From positions 1 to 40,877 of the forward strand of contig NZ_JADCKQ010000021.1 in the NCBI RefSeq assembly GCF_016123485.1: 40,877 nucleotides of DNA. Direction: 5' to 3'. Made by a program: the position numbers and the translations under genes. This document shows, piece after piece, positions 1 through 8,288 of the stretch (its first letter is position 1; every line of letters starts with the position of its first letter). The notes under the pieces are model-generated. The model saw only the letters and a program-made list of their open reading frames with translations. It searched no databases and had not been told where the DNA came from. The stretch is from Halocynthiibacter styelae. GTDB taxonomy: Bacteria > Pseudomonadota > Alphaproteobacteria > Rhodobacterales > Rhodobacteraceae.

Positions 1-48
1 TCTTGCCGAGTCTCCGAGGACAAGCTAAATACCCGCTCACCGAACGGT

Positions 49-123
49 GCTCCCTTCGTCTATCGGTTAGGACGTCAGGTTTTCAACCTGAAAAGAGGGG
101 TTCGATTCCCCTAGGGAGTACCA
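49..123 (+). tRNA. tRNA-Glu (anticodon TTC)
   Basis: Complete cloverleaf. The 7-bp acceptor stem is GCTCCCT with AGGGAGT, including one G-T pair. The D arm contains TCTATCGGTTAGGA. The anticodon stem CAGGT/ACCTG carries a TTTTCAA-type loop giving TTC, and the T arm is GGGG-TTCGATT-CCCC. The 3' CCA is encoded. A second tRNA follows 6 bases later, so the two are probably one transcript. The amino-acid identity is secure from the anticodon. Confidence 0.95.
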
Positions 124-129
124 CGGTAT

Positions 130-206
130 GGCGCGGTAGCTCAGTTGGTTAGAGCGCTCGACTCATAATCGAGAGGTCGGGAGTTCAAGTCTCCCCCACG
201 CCACCA
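130..206 (+). tRNA. tRNA-Met (anticodon CAT), probably elongator
   Basis: Cloverleaf with D arm AGCTCAGTTGGTTAGAGC, anticodon stem CTCGA/TCGAG with loop CTCATAA (anticodon CAT), T arm GGGAG-TTCAAGT-CTCCC, and encoded CCA. It lacks the initiator layout and resembles elongator Met. A CAT anticodon could also belong to the lysidine-modified tRNA-Ile, which cannot be excluded by eye. The acceptor stem GGCGCGG/CCACGCC has one C-A mismatch at the fifth pair. Confidence 0.9.
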
Positions 207-215
207 CTTTCCACA

Positions 216-247
216 CAAGAAAAAGACGGCAGGTTAAACCCACCGCC
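216..247 (-). terminator. Intrinsic terminator of the carnitine operon
   Basis: Read on the minus strand, a 9-bp stem GGCGGTGGG / CCTGCCGTC (three G-U wobbles, loop TTTAA) is followed by TTTTTCTTG. It sits 25 bases past the SDR stop and separates the minus-strand operon from the two tRNA genes transcribed toward it. Confidence 0.6.
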
Positions 248-271
248 TTACATGTATCTCAGATATTCTGT

Positions 272-1030
272 TCAGATCTTAGGATCAGGATTTTCCGTAT
301 GGCCATCCACCGCGATCACCTGACCGGAAACAAGGCGGGCTTTATCTGAACTCAGGAAAACCGCCATATCTGCGATGTCTGAGGCTTCGACAAAACTGCG
401 CATGGATGTGCCCACCGCGTAGCCTGCGTAAACCTCGTCGCGTGTCATGCCTTTGGCGCTTGCTTCGCGTTCCAGCACACCTTCCATACGCGGCCCTTCC
501 ACGGCCCCCGGACAGATCGCATTTGCGCGGATACCGTATGGTCCCAGTTCCATCGCAAGGGTCTTCATCAGCCCGATCATCGCCCATTTCGCGGCAGCAT
601 AGGGCGCGCGGAAAGGATAGCCATACTGCCCGGCTGTGGAAGATGTGATAACGATAGAACCCCTCCCTGCGGTCTTCATCAGGGGGGCTGCATATTTTGC
701 GGCCAGAAACGCACCTTCAAGGTTCACAGAGACGCATGTCTGCCAGTCCGCCAGTGCCACGTCTTCAATTGCCGCCGTCGGCCCTGCGATGCCCGCATTG
801 GCGCACAACGCGTCAAGCCCGCCCGCCTGCGTGATCTTCTTAAAGACGGCCTTCATATCCTCTTCAGCAGAGGCATCTGCTAGGTGGCCCTTAAAATGCG
901 AAGGCAGCGCATTTAGCGCTGCCTCATTCACATCTGTCACATGGATTTCATAGTCATCCGCATCAAACGCCTGCGCCATCGCAAGCCCGATGCCAGATCC
1001 TCCGGCAGTTATCAGAACACGTTTCATCAT
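272..1030 (-). CDS. SDR family NAD(P)-dependent oxidoreductase
   Basis: A 252-residue short-chain dehydrogenase. The cofactor-binding glycine motif GGSGIG is at residues 10-15 and NAG at 79-81. The catalytic residues are Ser131, Tyr144 and Lys148 (YAAAK). The length is normal for a classical SDR. It is last in the minus-strand carnitine operon. Its ATG overlaps the lcdH stop in an ATGA junction, so translation is probably coupled. The substrate is not determined by sequence. From context it may act on acetoacetate (a 3-hydroxybutyrate dehydrogenase role) or on a carnitine-related alcohol, but this is inference only. A second ATG lies one codon inside, and the upstream one is preferred because of the ATGA junction. 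Confidence 0.9.
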   Translation of the reverse strand: MMKRVLITAGGSGIGLAMAQAFDADDYEIHVTDVNEAALNALPSHFKGHLADASAEEDMKAVFKKITQAGGLDALCANAGIAGPTAAIEDVALADWQTCVSVNLEGAFLAAKYAAPLMKTAGRGSIVITSSTAGQYGYPFRAPYAAAKWAMIGLMKTLAMELGPYGIRANAICPGAVEGPRMEGVLEREASAKGMTRDEVYAGYAVGTSMRSFVEASDIADMAVFLSSDKARLVSGQVIAVDGHTENPDPKI

Positions 1031-2469
1031 TTCTTCCCCACGGCTTTGCCAACACCTTCGGGCATGGGCAGTGTCGCGTGACCTTCCGCGATCCGACCCA
1101 GCGTTGCCGCGATATGCACCGCGGGTTCAGACGCACGACGGGTTTCCAGGCTGACATGGATCAGCATATGTTCCCCAGTGGCCAGCAGACGATCACCTTC
1201 ATACATCTCATGCCAGAGATGCATCTTCTTGCCCTCGCCCAGCAGACAGCGCGTGCGCACTTCGATCTGCGCCCCGGCATGGGCTTCGTCCAGGTGGCGG
1301 ATATGGGTTTCGGCGGTGAAATAGCTGCCACCTGAGGAAATATATTCCGCATCGCAGCCGATCAGCTCCATGAACTTGTCAGTCGCATCACCAAAGGCCT
1401 GAAGATAGCGCGCCTCATTCATGTGCCCGTTGTAATCGGTCCAATCGAGCGGCACGACACGGCTGACGGTGGTGATGAGGCCAGACATATCAATGGGTTG
1501 CGCCATACGTTTGTCCTGGGCATTCAACAGCGCCCCTGCCCCGTAATCCTGCGCCTTCAGTGCGCGCATCATACCGACCAGGTTGTTGTCACGGATGCGT
1601 TCCAATTCGCGAATGGAGTGATGCCCGGATTGTGCGTCGGATTGGTCCGCGATCATATTGATCAGCTCATCCGTCAGTTCCGGCACATCCATCAGCTTGG
1701 TCCAGGGCCATTGCAGGCAAGGACCGAACTGCGCGATGAAATGTTTCATTCCCGCTTCGCCACCGGCAATGCGGTAAGTTTCAAACAGGCCCATCTGCCC
1801 CCAACGCAGACCAAATCCATAGCGGATCGCGTCATCGATTTCTTCTGTTGTAGCGATCCCGTCTTTGACCAGCCAAAGCGCCTCGCGCCACACAGCTTCA
1901 AGGAAACGATCAGCAATATGGGCGTCGATTTCTTTCTTCAGATGCAGCGGGTGCATCCCAATAGAGGTCAGAATTTCCTTTGCACCGTCAACCACTTCCG
2001 CAGGGTTGGCCTCTGTTGTCACGAGTTCAGCCAGTGGCAAAAGGTAAACCGGGTTAAACGGATGGGTCACCACAATCTGGCCCGGGTTCGCCATGCCTTC
2101 CTGAAGTTCAGACGGCTTAAAGCCCGAGGTGGAAGATCCGATAATCGCAGAGGCCGGCGCATGTTCTTGCAGGCCTGCGTAGACCTTATGCTTGATCTCA
2201 AGACGTTCCGGCACGCTTTCCTGAATCCAGGAGGTACCAGCCACAGCATCTTTGATTTCTGCATGGAAGGTCAGTTTGCCTTCCGCCGGCATCGCCACAT
2301 CAGACAGCCCGGGCAAGGACCGGCGCGCATTGGCCAGAACTTCGCTGATTTTGCGTTCGGCTTCGGGATCAGGGTCAAAGACCTGGACATCCCAACCCAT
2401 CAGCAGAAAGCGTGCAGCCCATCCACCACCAATTACACCACCGCCGATAATCGCAGCAATTTTCGTCAT
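1027..2469 (-). CDS. lcdH: L-carnitine 3-dehydrogenase fused to a betainyl-CoA thioesterase domain
   Basis: A 480-residue two-domain protein. Residues 1 to about 320 form a 3-hydroxyacyl-CoA-dehydrogenase-like unit with the NAD-binding GGGVIGGGWAARF near residue 10. It oxidises carnitine to 3-dehydrocarnitine in characterised relatives. From about residue 335 a hot-dog (4HBT) domain begins, with DWTDYNGHMNEARY as its signature. Single-domain carnitine dehydrogenases stop before this point. In known fused forms the second domain hydrolyses betainyl-CoA to glycine betaine. The start is supported by AAGGGA 7 bases upstream. The neighbouring BKACE gene (2886-3794) supplies the step in between, so function is well supported by context. 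Confidence 0.9.
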   Translation of the reverse strand: MTKIAAIIGGGVIGGGWAARFLLMGWDVQVFDPDPEAERKISEVLANARRSLPGLSDVAMPAEGKLTFHAEIKDAVAGTSWIQESVPERLEIKHKVYAGLQEHAPASAIIGSSTSGFKPSELQEGMANPGQIVVTHPFNPVYLLPLAELVTTEANPAEVVDGAKEILTSIGMHPLHLKKEIDAHIADRFLEAVWREALWLVKDGIATTEEIDDAIRYGFGLRWGQMGLFETYRIAGGEAGMKHFIAQFGPCLQWPWTKLMDVPELTDELINMIADQSDAQSGHHSIRELERIRDNNLVGMMRALKAQDYGAGALLNAQDKRMAQPIDMSGLITTVSRVVPLDWTDYNGHMNEARYLQAFGDATDKFMELIGCDAEYISSGGSYFTAETHIRHLDEAHAGAQIEVRTRCLLGEGKKMHLWHEMYEGDRLLATGEHMLIHVSLETRRASEPAVHIAATLGRIAEGHATLPMPEGVGKAVGKK

Positions 2470-2524
2470 TTTCTCATCCCTTTGGTCTTCATGCAGGTGC
2501 AGACCTGCCCCCTCCCCGGGGTAT

Positions 2525-2863
2525 TCAATCTATGCAAAGCGTCGCAACATCACCGTCTTCAAAGACTTCGGTACAGCCAAATGTCGTGCTGTCTTCGCTG
2601 CAATAGCCGCTTTTTTCGCCATCTTCTTCAATCGCCAGGCACAGCCCTTCGCAGGACCGACTGGACGTGCAGACATCGCCACCATCTGTTGTCGGCCTGA
2701 CGCAGATCTCATTTCCGAACAGGCCGGCTTCGACCTTGCCGTAATCCGCGTGACAAGCTGCACGTTCACCCGCAGTCATCGCGACAACATCAACCGGCGT
2801 TGCGCTTTCCTGACAGGAGGCAAGAGCTGCGATTGTTCCGATCACCATCATAGTTTTCCACAT
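2525..2863 (-). CDS. Small Cys-rich lipoprotein of the carnitine operon
   Basis: A 112-residue protein with a short hydrophobic N terminus and a lipobox ending in Cys17 (LASC), so it is predicted to be exported and lipid-anchored. The mature part is acidic and has eight further cysteines (37, 54, 65, 71, 75, 88, 97, 110), enough for four disulfides. I do not recognise a named family. It lies 22 bases after BKACE and 55 bases before lcdH on the same strand, with its own strong AAGGAG site 7 bases before the ATG, so it is a genuine operon member. A role at the cell envelope linked to carnitine use is inferred from position only. Confidence 0.75.
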   Translation of the reverse strand: MWKTMMVIGTIAALASCQESATPVDVVAMTAGERAACHADYGKVEAGLFGNEICVRPTTDGGDVCTSSRSCEGLCLAIEEDGEKSGYCSEDSTTFGCTEVFEDGDVATLCID

Positions 2864-2885
2864 CTCTTGTCTCCTTAAGTTTGAT

Positions 2886-3794
2886 TTAGACAGGTGCGCG
2901 TTTCACCAGTCCCAGTTTTTCACGCACAGCATCCGGCCCCATAACAGTTGCCCCCATGCTTTCGATAATTCCTTTCGCATGAGACACCAGCTGTTCGTTT
3001 GTGGCAAGGTTGCCGCGCCCAAGCATCAGGTTGTCTTCCAGGCCCACGCGCACGTTGCCGCCCGCCAGAACAGAGGCCGCCACATACGGCATCTGATCGC
3101 GACCCAGCGAGAACGCCGACCAGTTCCAGTCGGAAGGCACGTTGTTCACCATCGCCATGAAAGTATTCAGATCATTCGGCGCGCCCCAAGGGACACCCAT
3201 GCAGAGCTGCACCAATGCCGGGGATGTCAGAACACCTTCCTTCACCAACTCCTTGGCGAACCAAAGGTGGCCTGTGTCAAACGCCTCAATCTCAGGCTTT
3301 ACGCCCGCATCGGTCATCATCTGGCCCATGGCCCGCAACATGCCAGGCGTGTTGGTCATGACGTAATCGGCTTCGGCAAAGTTCATGGTGCCGCAATCAA
3401 GTGTGCAGATTTCGGGGCGACACTCAATCACATGGGCCATGCGTTCTGTCGCGCCGACCATGTCCGTGCCGGCAGCTGTCGGCAATGGGCTTTCAACGCC
3501 ACCAAAGACGATGTCACCGCCCATGCCAGCGGTGAGGTTGAGAACCATATCCACATCCGCGTCACGAATGCGATCGGTCAGTTCCCGGTAATATTCAGTC
3601 TTGCGTGACGGTGCGCCTGTTTCCGGATCACGCACATGGCAATGCACAATCGCAGCCCCAGCCTTTGCAGCGGCAATCGCACTGTCGGCGATTTCCTTGG
3701 GGCTGCGCGGCACATGGGGGCTACGATCTTGAGTGGAACCGGAACCGGTGATGGCCGCGGTGATGAAGACGTCTTTGTTCATGGTCAAAGGCAT
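2886..3794 (-). CDS. BKACE family (DUF849) enzyme, probable 3-dehydrocarnitine cleavage
   Basis: About 302 residues with beta-keto acid cleavage enzyme features. His51 and His53 in HCHVRDPETG are expected zinc ligands, followed by the Gly-rich GMGGD stretch and the conserved GLEDNL near the C terminus. The family condenses a beta-keto acid with acetyl-CoA to give acetoacetate and a new CoA ester. Next to lcdH the expected substrate is 3-dehydrocarnitine and the product betainyl-CoA. The start is placed at the ATG preceded by AGGGAG. An upstream in-frame ATG at 3821 lacks such a site, and one four codons inside is possible. Substrate assignment is inference from the gene pair. Confidence 0.87.
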   Translation of the reverse strand: MPLTMNKDVFITAAITGSGSTQDRSPHVPRSPKEIADSAIAAAKAGAAIVHCHVRDPETGAPSRKTEYYRELTDRIRDADVDMVLNLTAGMGGDIVFGGVESPLPTAAGTDMVGATERMAHVIECRPEICTLDCGTMNFAEADYVMTNTPGMLRAMGQMMTDAGVKPEIEAFDTGHLWFAKELVKEGVLTSPALVQLCMGVPWGAPNDLNTFMAMVNNVPSDWNWSAFSLGRDQMPYVAASVLAGGNVRVGLEDNLMLGRGNLATNEQLVSHAKGIIESMGATVMGPDAVREKLGLVKRAPV

Positions 3795-3851
3795 GAAGTT
3801 ACTCCCTTTAGTCTCCCCCACCTGATCGGGATTCTGATCGGTTCGCTGTGC

Positions 3852-4895
3852 TTAATACGGCATAGGGTGTCGAAAATGGCACGAATTGATATCTGCGAGA
3901 ACCTCTTCGCTCAGCACCACATCTTTGGTGCCAATGATATTCATCAGTTGTTCACGGCTGCGCGCACCAAAGATAGCTGAGGTCGTAAAGGGGCGTGTCC
4001 GGCAGAAGGCCAGAGACATCTGGATCAGGTCCAGGCCATGTTTTTCTGCGACTTCCTGATACGCATCCACGGCCGGAAATACCCGTTCCGTGATGCGCCC
4101 ACCCAGTTCCGGGTAAACTTCGCGACGAGAACCCGCGGGGATCGCACCGTTCTGATATTTCCCGGTCAGAAGCCCCGTTGCCAGAGGCGAAAACGCCAGC
4201 AGGGTCACACCTTCATGTACGGAAAGTTCGCTGAGATCAGTGTCATACATCCGATGCAGGAGTGAATACTCATTCTGGATTGATGCCACACGTGGCAGCC
4301 CCATTTCCTCAGAAATCCGCAACCATTGTGCGGTGCCCCAGGCACTTTCGTTGGACAGGCCAAAATGACGGATCTTGCCCTGATCAACCAGTTTTTGAAG
4401 TGTGTTCAGAGCATCTTCCATATCCGCACGAATGCCCGCTTTGTCCGAGGTGCCGGGGTCATAGGTCCAGTTCTGGCGAAAAGCCATGGAGCCACGGTTG
4501 GGCCAGTGGAACTGGTAAAGATCAATATAATCCGTTTGCAGACGCTTCAGAGAACCTTCGACCGCCTTAGTGATTGTTTTGGATGAAATCGGCGCACCGT
4601 CCCGCACATGCGCCAGGCCTTCGCCGGAATGTTTTGTCGCAAGGATCACATCTTCACGTCGCCCGGTTTTCGCAAACCAGCTGCCCATAACGCGTTCGCT
4701 GTCGCCCTGGGTTTCCGGCAGGATCGGGTTGACCGGGTACATTTCCGCCGTGTCGATAAAGTTAATGCCGTGTTCAAGCGAAATGTCGATCTGTTCGTGA
4801 CCTTCGGCTTCGGTATTCTGGGAGCCCCAGGTCATGGACCCAAGGCAGAGTTCGCTGACCATCAGGCCTGTTTGTCCAAGTTCAACTTTGCGCAT
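3852..4895 (-). CDS. NADP(H)-dependent aldo/keto reductase, Tas-like
   Basis: About 347 residues, matching the Tas branch of aldo/keto reductases. The catalytic tetrad is visible as Asp and Tyr in FIDTAEMYPV, Lys in ATKHSG and His in YQFHWPN. Residues such as LTGKYQNGAIPAGSR are typical of this branch. The start is at the ATG with GGAGA about 6 bases upstream. An in-frame ATG 17 codons earlier gives an Arg/Gly-rich extension without homologous character. It is the first gene of the carnitine operon, 57 bases before BKACE. Its substrate there is unknown. Confidence 0.85.
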   Translation of the reverse strand: MRKVELGQTGLMVSELCLGSMTWGSQNTEAEGHEQIDISLEHGINFIDTAEMYPVNPILPETQGDSERVMGSWFAKTGRREDVILATKHSGEGLAHVRDGAPISSKTITKAVEGSLKRLQTDYIDLYQFHWPNRGSMAFRQNWTYDPGTSDKAGIRADMEDALNTLQKLVDQGKIRHFGLSNESAWGTAQWLRISEEMGLPRVASIQNEYSLLHRMYDTDLSELSVHEGVTLLAFSPLATGLLTGKYQNGAIPAGSRREVYPELGGRITERVFPAVDAYQEVAEKHGLDLIQMSLAFCRTRPFTTSAIFGARSREQLMNIIGTKDVVLSEEVLADINSCHFRHPMPY

Positions 4896-4969
4896 GTTCT
4901 TCTCCGGCGTTTCTCTAAGGCCAGAGTGACCCCGCCCAGCAAGCACCGCAAGCGATTTTTGCGACCAGG

Positions 4970-5042
4970 GGCTCCCGCCCGTTCACCCCCGGCAAAGCCG
5001 GGCATTCACCGGTTGGGCCGGGCGCCCCTGACGGGGCGCACC
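4970..5042. repeat. Intergenic double stem-loop repeat, copy A
   Basis: The 289-base divergent gap between the aldo/keto reductase and the MFS gene contains this element. It has GGCTCCCGCCC, then a perfect stem CCCGGC-AAA-GCCGGG, then CGGTTGG and a second stem GCGCCCC/GGGGCGC closed by CCAAC. A related copy lies at 8213-8288 after metG. The rest of the gap holds no recognisable gene. Confidence 0.6.
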
Positions 5043-5140
5043 AACGTATCACCAGAAACGCCGGTGAAATGTTACAAAACCGCCAAAAACGACATCAAAT
5101 CGTCGATTTCCTCTGGGCCTTCCCGGTGACATCTGCAAGT

Positions 5141-5171
5141 CTGCAGGAATTGCCGGTGCGCCGGCCTGCAG
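5141..5171 (+). promoter_or_regulatory. Strong 5' leader hairpin before the MFS gene
   Basis: CTGCAG, a GAATT bulge, then GCCGG-TGCG-CCGGC and CTGCAG form an 11-bp two-part stem ending 13 bases before the ATG at 5185. No clear Shine-Dalgarno sequence lies between the stem and the ATG, so the hairpin may influence translation. A chance inverted repeat in GC-rich DNA is possible. Confidence 0.4.
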
Positions 5172-5184
5172 CCCTGGCTTTCTT

Positions 5185-6414
5185 ATGCGCTTGATTGTTT
5201 CCTTTGCCGCCCTGTTTCTTTCGGTGATCTTCCTGCAACTTTCATCCGGCGGGGTGGGACCGCTTGATGCGCTTTCGGGGTTTGCACTGGGGTTTTCCAA
5301 GCAGGAAATCGGTTTGTTGGGGTCGTCCCATTTCCTGGGCTTTTTTATTGGCTGCTGGTGGGCACCACGCCTGATGGGATCCATCGGCCATTCGCGCGCA
5401 TTTGCGGCTTTCACCGCCCTGGGTGCCATGGGGTTGATCAGCCACACGTTGATTGAAGATCCGCTGTTCTGGGCTGCCTTCCGGATTGCAACCGGCCTGT
5501 GTGTGGCCGGATGTTACACCGTGGTCGAAGCCTGGCTGAACGACAAAGTCACCAATGAAAACCGGGGCCGCGCGATGGGCACTTTCCGGATCGTTGATAT
5601 GGGGGCGTCCCTTGGGGCACAGCTGATTATCGCCGTTCTACCGCCTGCCTGGTATGTATCTTACAATCTGCTGGCCCTCTTGTGTTGTGCGTCTATTCTG
5701 CCTCTGACCCTGACCAAAGCCAGCCAGCCCCAAACGCCGGACGCCCCCCGTCTTCGCCCGAAGCTGGCCTGGGCCTGTTCACCGCTGGCCGTTGCCGGCG
5801 TGATCGTTGCGGCGCTGTCATCTGCATCGTTCCGGATGGTTGGGCCGATTTATGGTCAGGAGGTTGGTCTTGAAATCGGACAGATCGCGTTTTTCCTTGC
5901 GTCCTTCGTCGCTGGTGGTGCGCTGGCGCAATACCCGATGGGCTGGCTTGCAGATAAATATGATCGTCGCTGGGTTCTGATCTGGCTGTCTGGTGCGGCC
6001 ATTGTATCCTGCGGCACGACGATGGCCGCGAGCGATACTGGCACCCTGGGCGTGATGCTGGCTGCCGGGTTCTTTGGGTTCACATCTTTTCCGATCTTTT
6101 CGGTTTCTGCGGCCCACGCAAATGACTTTGCTTCCGGCGATCAAAGGGTTGAACTGTCTGCTGCCCTGATGTTCTTCTACGCCATAGGTGCGATTGCAGC
6201 GCCCTGGGTGGCCTCTGCCCTGATTGAATTCTATGGACCGTCTGCCCTGTTTGCCTTTGTGGCCATTGGTCATCTTGCGCTGATCGTCTTTGGTCTGACA
6301 CGGATGTCTGCCCGTCCGACCCTGTCAGAACGTACACCGTATCGCTATTCCCCGCGTACATCTTTCAGCATGGGACGTTATCTGGGACGCAACCGAAGTG
6401 ATAAAGGTAAATAA
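5185..6414 (+). CDS. MFS transporter, YcaD-like
   Basis: A 409-residue integral membrane protein with about twelve hydrophobic segments. An acidic/Arg motif is seen in VEAWLNDKVTNENRGRAMG (first half). A second-half loop GWLADKYDRRW matches the MFS loop 2-3 / 8-9 signature. The C terminus is basic and hydrophilic. The overall pattern resembles YcaD-type major facilitator proteins, whose substrates are generally unknown. It is divergent from the carnitine operon, so a carnitine or betaine transport role is conceivable but not indicated by sequence. It lies 76 bases before metG on the same strand. Confidence 0.85.
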   Translation: MRLIVSFAALFLSVIFLQLSSGGVGPLDALSGFALGFSKQEIGLLGSSHFLGFFIGCWWAPRLMGSIGHSRAFAAFTALGAMGLISHTLIEDPLFWAAFRIATGLCVAGCYTVVEAWLNDKVTNENRGRAMGTFRIVDMGASLGAQLIIAVLPPAWYVSYNLLALLCCASILPLTLTKASQPQTPDAPRLRPKLAWACSPLAVAGVIVAALSSASFRMVGPIYGQEVGLEIGQIAFFLASFVAGGALAQYPMGWLADKYDRRWVLIWLSGAAIVSCGTTMAASDTGTLGVMLAAGFFGFTSFPIFSVSAAHANDFASGDQRVELSAALMFFYAIGAIAAPWVASALIEFYGPSALFAFVAIGHLALIVFGLTRMSARPTLSERTPYRYSPRTSFSMGRYLGRNRSDKGK

Positions 6415-6490
6415 CCTGTCCAATCTGGCACTGGTACAGGCCTGACCCATAGGGTATTGAAGGCACAAACCAGACGCATGAAGGCAGATT

Positions 6491-8209
6491 ATGGACCGTA
6501 TTCTTATCACCTCAGCGATCCCTTACATCAATGGGATCAAACACCTTGGCAATCTTGTGGGCAGCCAGCTTCCGGCTGATCTGTTTGCGCGTTACATGCG
6601 CTGTCGGGGTCATGAGGTGATGTTTATCTGCGCCACGGATGAGCACGGTACACCTGCGGAATTGGCCGCTGCGAAAGCCGGTAAACAGGTTGAGGAATTC
6701 TGCACCGAAATGCACGAAGTTCAGGCAGAGATCGCCAAAGGCTTCCGTCTGAGTTTTGACAATTTCGGTCGTTCCTCCAGCCCGCAGAACCATGTGCTGA
6801 CCCAACATTTCGCAGGCAAGCTGGCGGAAAACGGATTTATTCGCGAAGTGGTGGAAGAACAGGTGTATTCCCCCACCGACGGCCGTTTCCTGCCGGATCG
6901 TTATATCGAAGGCACCTGTCCGAACTGCGGCTATGACAGTGCCCGCGGCGACCAATGTGACAACTGCACCAAACAGCTGGATCCGACAGATCTGATCAAT
7001 CCCTATTCCACGGAAAGCGGCGCAACCGATCTGGAAGTGCGCGAAACAAAGCACCTGCACCTGCGCCAATCCGCCCTGAAAGACGATCTGGACGCCTGGA
7101 TTAACAGCAAGCATGACTGGCCCGTGCTGACAACCTCTATTGCGAAGAAATGGCTGCATGATGGCGACGGTCTGCAGGACCGTGGCATCACCCGCGATCT
7201 GGACTGGGGCGTGCCTGTGAAAAAAGGCACCGAAGACTGGCCCGGTATGGAAGGCAAAGTGTTCTATGTGTGGTTTGATGCGCCGATTGAATATATCGCA
7301 GCAACCAAGGAACTGACCGACGCTAATGGCGAAGATGACGCAGCCTGGAAACGCTGGTGGCGTCTGGATGAAGGCGCAGAAGACGTTAAGTATTTCCAGT
7401 TTATGGGCAAGGATAACGTTCCTTTCCACACGCTGTCTTTCCCGGCAACGATCAAAGGATCGGGTGAGCCATGGAAGCTGGTGGATTACATCAAATCGTT
7501 CAACTACCTGAACTATGACGGTGGCCAGTTCTCAACCTCGCGCGGGCGCGGTGTGTTCATGGATCAGGCGCTTGAACTTCTGCCTGCAGATTACTGGCGC
7601 TGGTGGCTGCTGTCCAATGCACCTGAAAGTTCTGACAGTGAGTTCACATGGGAGAACTTCCAGGCTGGCGTGAACAAAGACCTTGCTGATGTTCTGGGGA
7701 ACTTCGTTTCACGGGTCACTAAATTCTGCCGTTCCAAATTTGGCGAAGAGGTACCTGCCGGTGGGGAATACACGGCGGAAGAAGCAGAACTGATCGCAAG
7801 CCTGACCACACGCATCCGCGCATATGAAGGCCATATGTCCGCCATGGAAGTGCGTAAATCTGCGCAGGAGCTGCGGGCAATCTGGGTTGCGGGCAACGAA
7901 TACCTGCAGACCACAGCCCCCTGGTCTGCCTTCAAGACGGACCCGGATCGCGCGGCCGCGATCACGCGCCTGTCCCTGAACCTGATCCGCCTCTATTCGG
8001 TGCTGTCTGCCCCATTCATCCCGGATGCATCTGCGAAAATGCTGGCAGCGATGAAGACTGAGAACGCTGACTGGCCAGGTGATGTGGCCGAGTTCCTGGC
8101 AGCGCTGCCAGCAGGTCACGCATTTGAAGTGCCAGAGGTTCTCTTTGCAAAAATCTCGGACGAGGATCGCGAAGCCTGGCAGGAACGTTTCGCAGGCACC
8201 CGCGATTAA
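6491..8209 (+). CDS. metG: Methionyl-tRNA synthetase
   Basis: A 572-residue class I synthetase that charges tRNA-Met with methionine. The HIGH-like motif is HLGN near residue 18. A zinc knuckle [17 protein letters not shown] is present, and the KMSKS-like motif appears as FSTSRG. The length fits the monomeric short form without a C-terminal dimerisation domain. The start is supported by AAGGCAG 6 bases before the ATG. It is followed by a stem-loop repeat and a bidirectional terminator. Confidence 0.96.
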   Translation: MDRILITSAIPYINGIKHLGNLVGSQLPADLFARYMRCRGHEVMFICATDEHGTPAELAAAKAGKQVEEFCTEMHEVQAEIAKGFRLSFDNFGRSSSPQNHVLTQHFAGKLAENGFIREVVEEQVYSPTDGRFLPDRYIEGTCPNCGYDSARGDQCDNCTKQLDPTDLINPYSTESGATDLEVRETKHLHLRQSALKDDLDAWINSKHDWPVLTTSIAKKWLHDGDGLQDRGITRDLDWGVPVKKGTEDWPGMEGKVFYVWFDAPIEYIAATKELTDANGEDDAAWKRWWRLDEGAEDVKYFQFMGKDNVPFHTLSFPATIKGSGEPWKLVDYIKSFNYLNYDGGQFSTSRGRGVFMDQALELLPADYWRWWLLSNAPESSDSEFTWENFQAGVNKDLADVLGNFVSRVTKFCRSKFGEEVPAGGEYTAEEAELIASLTTRIRAYEGHMSAMEVRKSAQELRAIWVAGNEYLQTTAPWSAFKTDPDRAAAITRLSLNLIRLYSVLSAPFIPDASAKMLAAMKTENADWPGDVAEFLAALPAGHAFEVPEVLFAKISDEDREAWQERFAGTRD

Positions 8210-8212
8210 GCA

Positions 8213-8288
8213 GAGGCTCCCGCCCATTCAACCCAGGCAAAGCCAGGGCCTCATCGGTTGGGCGTAGCGCTGCCCTTCGGGCCGCGTG
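8213..8288. repeat. Intergenic stem-loop repeat, copy B
   Basis: Starts 4 bases after the metG stop. It shares GGCTCCCGCCC, CAAAGCC and CGGTTGGGC with copy A at 4970-5042 in the same order. The second stem is GCCC-TTC-GGGC. It lies in the 287-base convergent gap between metG and puuB, which otherwise holds two terminators and an inverted pair of short motifs but no supported gene. Confidence 0.55.

Noticed and set aside
1-48. A short frame ending in LAESPRTS and a TAA at 26-28 that could be the C terminus of a gene entering from the left
   Set aside because: Only eight codons are visible and no family can be recognised; it cannot be told apart from chance.
1423-2700. A 425-codon plus-strand frame opposite lcdH
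   Set aside because: It mirrors the carnitine dehydrogenase codons and has no domain or ribosome site.
4950-5184. Mobile-element remnant between the reductase and MFS genes
   Set aside because: Only palindromic repeats are seen; there is no transposase fragment, terminal inverted repeat pair or target duplication.
6512-7429. A 305-codon minus-strand frame opposite metG
   Set aside because: Shadow of metG; no independent support.
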